Positions 4,865 to 6,464 of a stretch of DNA of 6,464 nt are shown piece after piece. The position numbers and the translations under genes are program-made. This stretch comes from Candidatus Nitrosocosmicus sp. Lineage in GTDB: Archaea > Thermoproteota > Nitrososphaeria > Nitrososphaerales > Nitrososphaeraceae. The stretch covers positions 1 through 6,464 of the forward strand of contig JAKDMR010000127.1 in NCBI GenBank assembly GCA_030452275.1, given 5' to 3'. Below the pieces are notes generated by a model. The model did not search any database, was not told the DNA's origin, and saw only the letters and a list, made by a program, of their open reading frames with translations. Every line of letters begins with the position of its first letter. Within the stretch, counting starts at the first letter, position 1.

Positions 4865-5179
4865 TTATATTACATCTACTTCGTGAATTGTAATAAATCC
4901 ATTATCTCCTATTAGTCGTTTTAGTGGTATTAACAGTGGTTCAATTTTTTCTCTCTCATCCACCGATTCTATCATCATAGGTTGATTTATCAGAAGTCCT
5001 TCTAAATGTACCGTTGACTTGCCTCTTCTACCAAATCCATCTACGCCAAGCCAAACGATTGCACCAAGAATATTGGCTTCGCTTAATAAATCAATGATCC
5101 TTTTTTCCATTCTTTTACCATCCACAACATCATTTTTTTTCAATCGGATGGTTAAACAAATCATTTTCTTAAAAGTCAT
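4865..5179 (-). CDS. DUF190 protein, PII-like, partner of CrcB
   Basis: Small cytoplasmic protein of 104 residues from the DUF190 family, which has a ferredoxin-like, PII-type fold. Visible family features are the first strand MICLTIRLKKND, a helix with KRIIDLLSEANI, the signature GAIVWLGVDGFGRRGK (39-54), then the IESVDEREKIEPLLIPL segment and final strand GFITIHEVDVI. Genes of this family are often found next to crcB, as here. The biochemical role is unknown; a regulatory or ligand-binding partner of the fluoride channel is a guess from the fold. The ATG is 6 bp after the crcB stop, so the two are co-transcribed. GTGAT overlapping the crcB stop may act as its ribosome binding site. The stop falls next to the outer end of the 4747-4859 inverted repeat. 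Confidence 0.85.
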   Translation of the reverse strand: MTFKKMICLTIRLKKNDVVDGKRMEKRIIDLLSEANILGAIVWLGVDGFGRRGKSTVHLEGLLINQPMMIESVDEREKIEPLLIPLKRLIGDNGFITIHEVDVI

Positions 5180-5185
5180 ATCTCA

Positions 5186-5569
5186 TCACAGCAGGAGCAT
5201 TGTTAATAAAATTCTGCCACCAACTAACGATAGTATGGAGAAAGACACGTTTGCCACTATATTTATGAATAAATTCAAAATTTCTCTGTTCTCAAACATA
5301 ATAGTACTTTCCAACGCTAAAGAAGACATAGTAGTCAAAGAACCACAAAACCCAATTGCAATAAGAAGTGAATATTTTGTATCTAAGTTATAATATACAG
5401 AAATTACTGAAAAAGCTCCCAAAATAAAACTTCCAATTATATTAACAATTATAACATTTGATCCCATGATACCATAGATTTCAGGATAAGATGTAATCTT
5501 GTATCTGACTATGGCTCCTCCTATTGCTCCTACACCAATTACTACAATATCTATTAATTCTTTAATCAA
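5186..5569 (-). CDS. crcB: CrcB/Fluc fluoride channel
   Basis: Dual-topology fluoride export channel of the inner membrane, 127 residues with four helices, a normal length. Motifs: GAIGGAIVRY (14-23), NIIGSFILG with pore Asn43, and GFCGSLTTMSS (73-83), matching the Na+-site glycine and threonine region. The Phe-box residues of Fluc proteins, expected in TTFSTF, are replaced by Met81 and Leu84. Such loss is known for subunits of heterodimeric Flucs, but no second crcB is in this window. The start is TTG; the next in-frame ATG lies too far inside, and an in-frame TAG lies 9 bp upstream. It is followed after 6 bp by the DUF190 gene. No TATA box is obvious directly upstream, so transcription may begin at the promoter of the truncated HAD gene. 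No fluoride-riboswitch sequence is recognisable. Confidence 0.88.
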   Translation of the reverse strand: MIKELIDIVVIGVGAIGGAIVRYKITSYPEIYGIMGSNVIIVNIIGSFILGAFSVISVYYNLDTKYSLLIAIGFCGSLTTMSSLALESTIMFENREILNLFINIVANVSFSILSLVGGRILLTMLLL

Positions 5570-5578
5570 GCCAAAAAC

Positions 5579-5698
5579 CTAAATTTCTGCTGGAATCATT
5601 CCCGACTCATCATCTTGTAAATTGACTTGCGATGTTGGACATAGAGTGCCATCATAATCGGATAAGATTGCAATAATCCTACAATTATTATTATCCAA
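5579..5698 (-). pseudogene. N-terminal remnant of a HAD-family phosphatase
   Basis: A TTG-initiated reading frame of 39 codons encodes a typical HAD motif I: the hydrophobic strand RIIAILS followed by DYDGTLCPT, with nucleophile Asp14 and acid Asp16. It runs on for about 20 residues, ending SGMIPAEI before a TAG. HAD phosphatases, including trehalose-phosphatase-like members that share DYDGTL, need a further 200 or so residues with motifs II-IV, none of which follow. The crcB start is 9 bp further on in the same frame, so the rest was probably lost when the crcB-DUF190 pair joined this locus. A TATA box about 26 bp upstream suggests the promoter survived. It could also act as a leader ORF for crcB, but the motif match favours a remnant. 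Confidence 0.65.
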
Positions 5699-5722
5699 AC
5701 AAAGGTTAAAGTAAGTAAATGA

Positions 5723-5731
5723 TTTAATAAA
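5723..5731 (-). promoter_or_regulatory. Candidate TATA box for the HAD remnant and crcB
   Basis: On the minus strand this reads TTTATTAAA. A start about 26 bp downstream falls near 5701, giving a leaderless message from the TTG at 5698. As crcB has no clear TATA box of its own, this is the best candidate promoter for the fluoride genes. Confidence 0.4.
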
Positions 5732-5748
5732 TGTAACGGTGGTTACAT
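5731..5748. promoter_or_regulatory. Palindrome upstream of the HAD remnant promoter
   Basis: ATGTAAC-GGTG-GTTACAT has perfect 7-bp arms and a 4-bp spacer. It abuts the upstream side of the predicted minus-strand TATA box, so it could be an operator or activator site for the HAD remnant and crcB transcript. Confidence 0.45.
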
Positions 5749-5750
5749 AT

Positions 5751-5798
5751 AGGTTATTTCAACCTGTACACATTAACGGCATAGTTATTCTTAATGTG
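5751..5798. repeat. Two further hairpins in the crcB/chrB-like intergenic region
   Basis: AGGTT-ATTTC-AACCT (5751-5765) has a 5-bp stem. CACATTAA (5769-5776) and TTAATGTG (5791-5798) form a perfect 8-bp stem with a 14-nt loop. With the palindrome at 5731-5748 they make three inverted repeats in a row. A structured RNA or a multi-site regulatory region are both possible. Confidence 0.4.
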
Positions 5799-5861
5799 CG
5801 AGTAAGTTAATTCAAGAGACCTTACGATAAATTTCTGAACTAGTTAAAGAATTATTATTAT

Positions 5862-5869
5862 TATTTAAG
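5862..5869 (+). promoter_or_regulatory. Candidate TATA box for the ChrB-like gene
   Basis: TATTTAAG is centred about 27 bp before the ATG at 5893, the spacing expected for a leaderless archaeal transcript. No Shine-Dalgarno precedes the ATG, which agrees. Confidence 0.45.
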
Positions 5870-5892
5870 CAGTTTGGTTTTATAACAATCAT

Positions 5893-6426
5893 ATGATTGA
5901 TAAACCGGCATCATGGATTATTGTTTTTTATGATGTTCCAACCGAACCCACTAAACAAAGGGTAAGGATATGGAGAGAATTTAAAAAAATAGGAGCATTG
6001 TACCCTCAAATGTCATTTTGCATATTTCCTAACAACAAAGAAAATAAGCAAAAAATTGAAGAAATTTCCAAACTTATACTTGACAATGGCAAACTCATCA
6101 GGATATCTACAAGTGAATATGACGAGAAACAACATAACAAGTTGTTAGAAATGTTTAGAGAAGAAAGAGACAAGCAGTATGATGAAATCTATGAGGAATG
6201 TGAAGAGTTCATCGAAGAGACTAATTTGAACATTAAAAATAAAAAATTTTCACAAGAAGAGGTAGAAGAGATGGAAGAGGTTCTTGATGGATTAAACAGA
6301 TGGGTAGAAAAAGTCATATCAAAAGACTGGATAAAAACATCAACTAAAATTACCAACTTAAGAGAATGTTTAAGAAAATGCCAAGATTCAATGGATCAAT
6401 TTGCGGAATTATCTTTTCCAAAATGA
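5893..6426 (+). CDS. Stand-alone ChrB N-terminal-domain protein
   Basis: Cytoplasmic protein of 177 residues resembling the N-terminal domain of ChrB, the chromate-sensing regulator. Visible features: first strand SWIIVFYDVPTEPTK (7-21), helix RVRIWREFKKIGALYPQ (23-39), second strand SFCIFPNNKE, then LIRISTSEYDEKQ and an acidic coiled helix with MFREERDKQYDEIYEECEEF (87-106). Residues 110-177 are helical and charged, with Cys159 and Cys163. Full ChrB is about 300 residues; the C-terminal domain is absent here. The strand-helix-strand start resembles the ferredoxin-like fold shared with PaaX and Cas2. In bacteria chrB regulates the chromate pump gene chrA, which is not in the 38 bp left in the window. 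A regulator or metal-stress role is inferred; the family call rests on the pattern as I remember it. Confidence 0.6.
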   Translation: MIDKPASWIIVFYDVPTEPTKQRVRIWREFKKIGALYPQMSFCIFPNNKENKQKIEEISKLILDNGKLIRISTSEYDEKQHNKLLEMFREERDKQYDEIYEECEEFIEETNLNIKNKKFSQEEVEEMEEVLDGLNRWVEKVISKDWIKTSTKITNLRECLRKCQDSMDQFAELSFPK

Positions 6427-6464
6427 TATCTATCATCCAAGTGTATAATCCTATGATTACCTGA

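Larger units (their letters stand above)
5699..5892. other. Intergenic region between the HAD remnant and the ChrB-like gene
   Basis: The 194 bp between these divergent genes carry the minus-strand TATA candidate, three inverted repeats, an ATT microsatellite at 5851-5865 and the plus-strand TATA candidate. No further coding remnant was recognised. Confidence 0.5.

Noticed and set aside
5605..5618. ATGATGA on the minus strand, like a C box of a C/D guide RNA.
   Set aside because: No D, D' or C' box follows at suitable spacing, and it lies in the HAD remnant, where it encodes aspartates.
5592..5696. GGAATCATTCC dyad (5592-5602) and a nested GGATAA/TTATCC hairpin (5660-5696).
   Set aside because: Both lie within the HAD-derived coding remnant, where codons explain the sequence, so they are probably incidental.
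5570..5700. Fluoride riboswitch upstream of crcB.
   Set aside because: No GGCGAUGG-type core or the expected pseudoknot partner is visible on the crcB strand, and the stretch is explained by the HAD coding remnant.
5893..6010. Start of the last gene resembles Cas2 (hydrophobic strand, YDVP, helix, second strand).
   Set aside because: The protein is about twice Cas2 length, lacks a Cas1 neighbour or any repeat array, and the EPTKQRVRIWREFKKIGAL pattern fits the ChrB N-domain better. The likeness reflects a shared ferredoxin-like fold.

Overview
The window looks like an accessory, stress-resistance stretch of an archaeal chromosome, most likely from the Nitrososphaerota (ammonia-oxidising Thaumarchaeota such as Nitrosocosmicus or Nitrososphaera). 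This assignment is an inference. It rests on low G+C (roughly one third by eye), TATA-type promoters placed so that several transcripts would be leaderless or nearly so, frequent GTG and TTG starts, T-rich rather than hairpin termination, and an AqpM-like aquaporin.

Layout. Positions 9-1106 (+) hold a secreted PstS phosphate-binding protein. Convergent to it is a minus-strand arsenic operon, read from high to low coordinates: arsM (arsenite methyltransferase, 3372-2566), arsC (thioredoxin-type arsenate reductase, 2540-2086, broken into two frames) and an aquaporin (2032-1343). Divergent from arsM, across a 57-bp intergenic region with one symmetrical TATA box and two overlapping palindromes, lies an HxlR-type winged-helix regulator (3430-3855, +). 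It is followed by two tandem, overlapping YnfA/UPF0060-type small membrane proteins (3888-4599, +). A gene-free stretch with inverted repeats (4600-4864) follows. Next comes a minus-strand fluoride pair, crcB (5569-5186) and a DUF190 gene (5179-4865). Directly upstream of crcB is a 39-codon remnant of a HAD-family phosphatase (5698-5579) that still has a plausible promoter. After a hairpin-rich intergenic region, the window ends with a stand-alone ChrB N-terminal-domain protein (5893-6426, +).

How it fits together. ArsC would reduce arsenate to arsenite. Arsenite could then be methylated by ArsM or leave through the aquaporin, since no ArsB, Acr3 or ArsA is present. The HxlR protein carries Cys31, Cys65 and Cys66 and is the obvious candidate repressor and As(III) sensor. 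PstS would favour phosphate capture over arsenate. CrcB exports fluoride, and ChrB-like proteins are known from chromate resistance, so the segment reads as an oxyanion and toxic-ion resistance island.

The most notable observation is in arsC. Its two halves meet at a canonical -1 slippery heptamer, A AAA AAG, four codons before the stop, and slippage there restores a 151-residue full-length enzyme. This is either programmed frameshifting, a homopolymer sequencing error, or a recent mutation. Other points of interest are the bidirectional promoter, the 37-bp perfect identity between the YnfA-like paralogues, and CrcB's missing phenylalanines.
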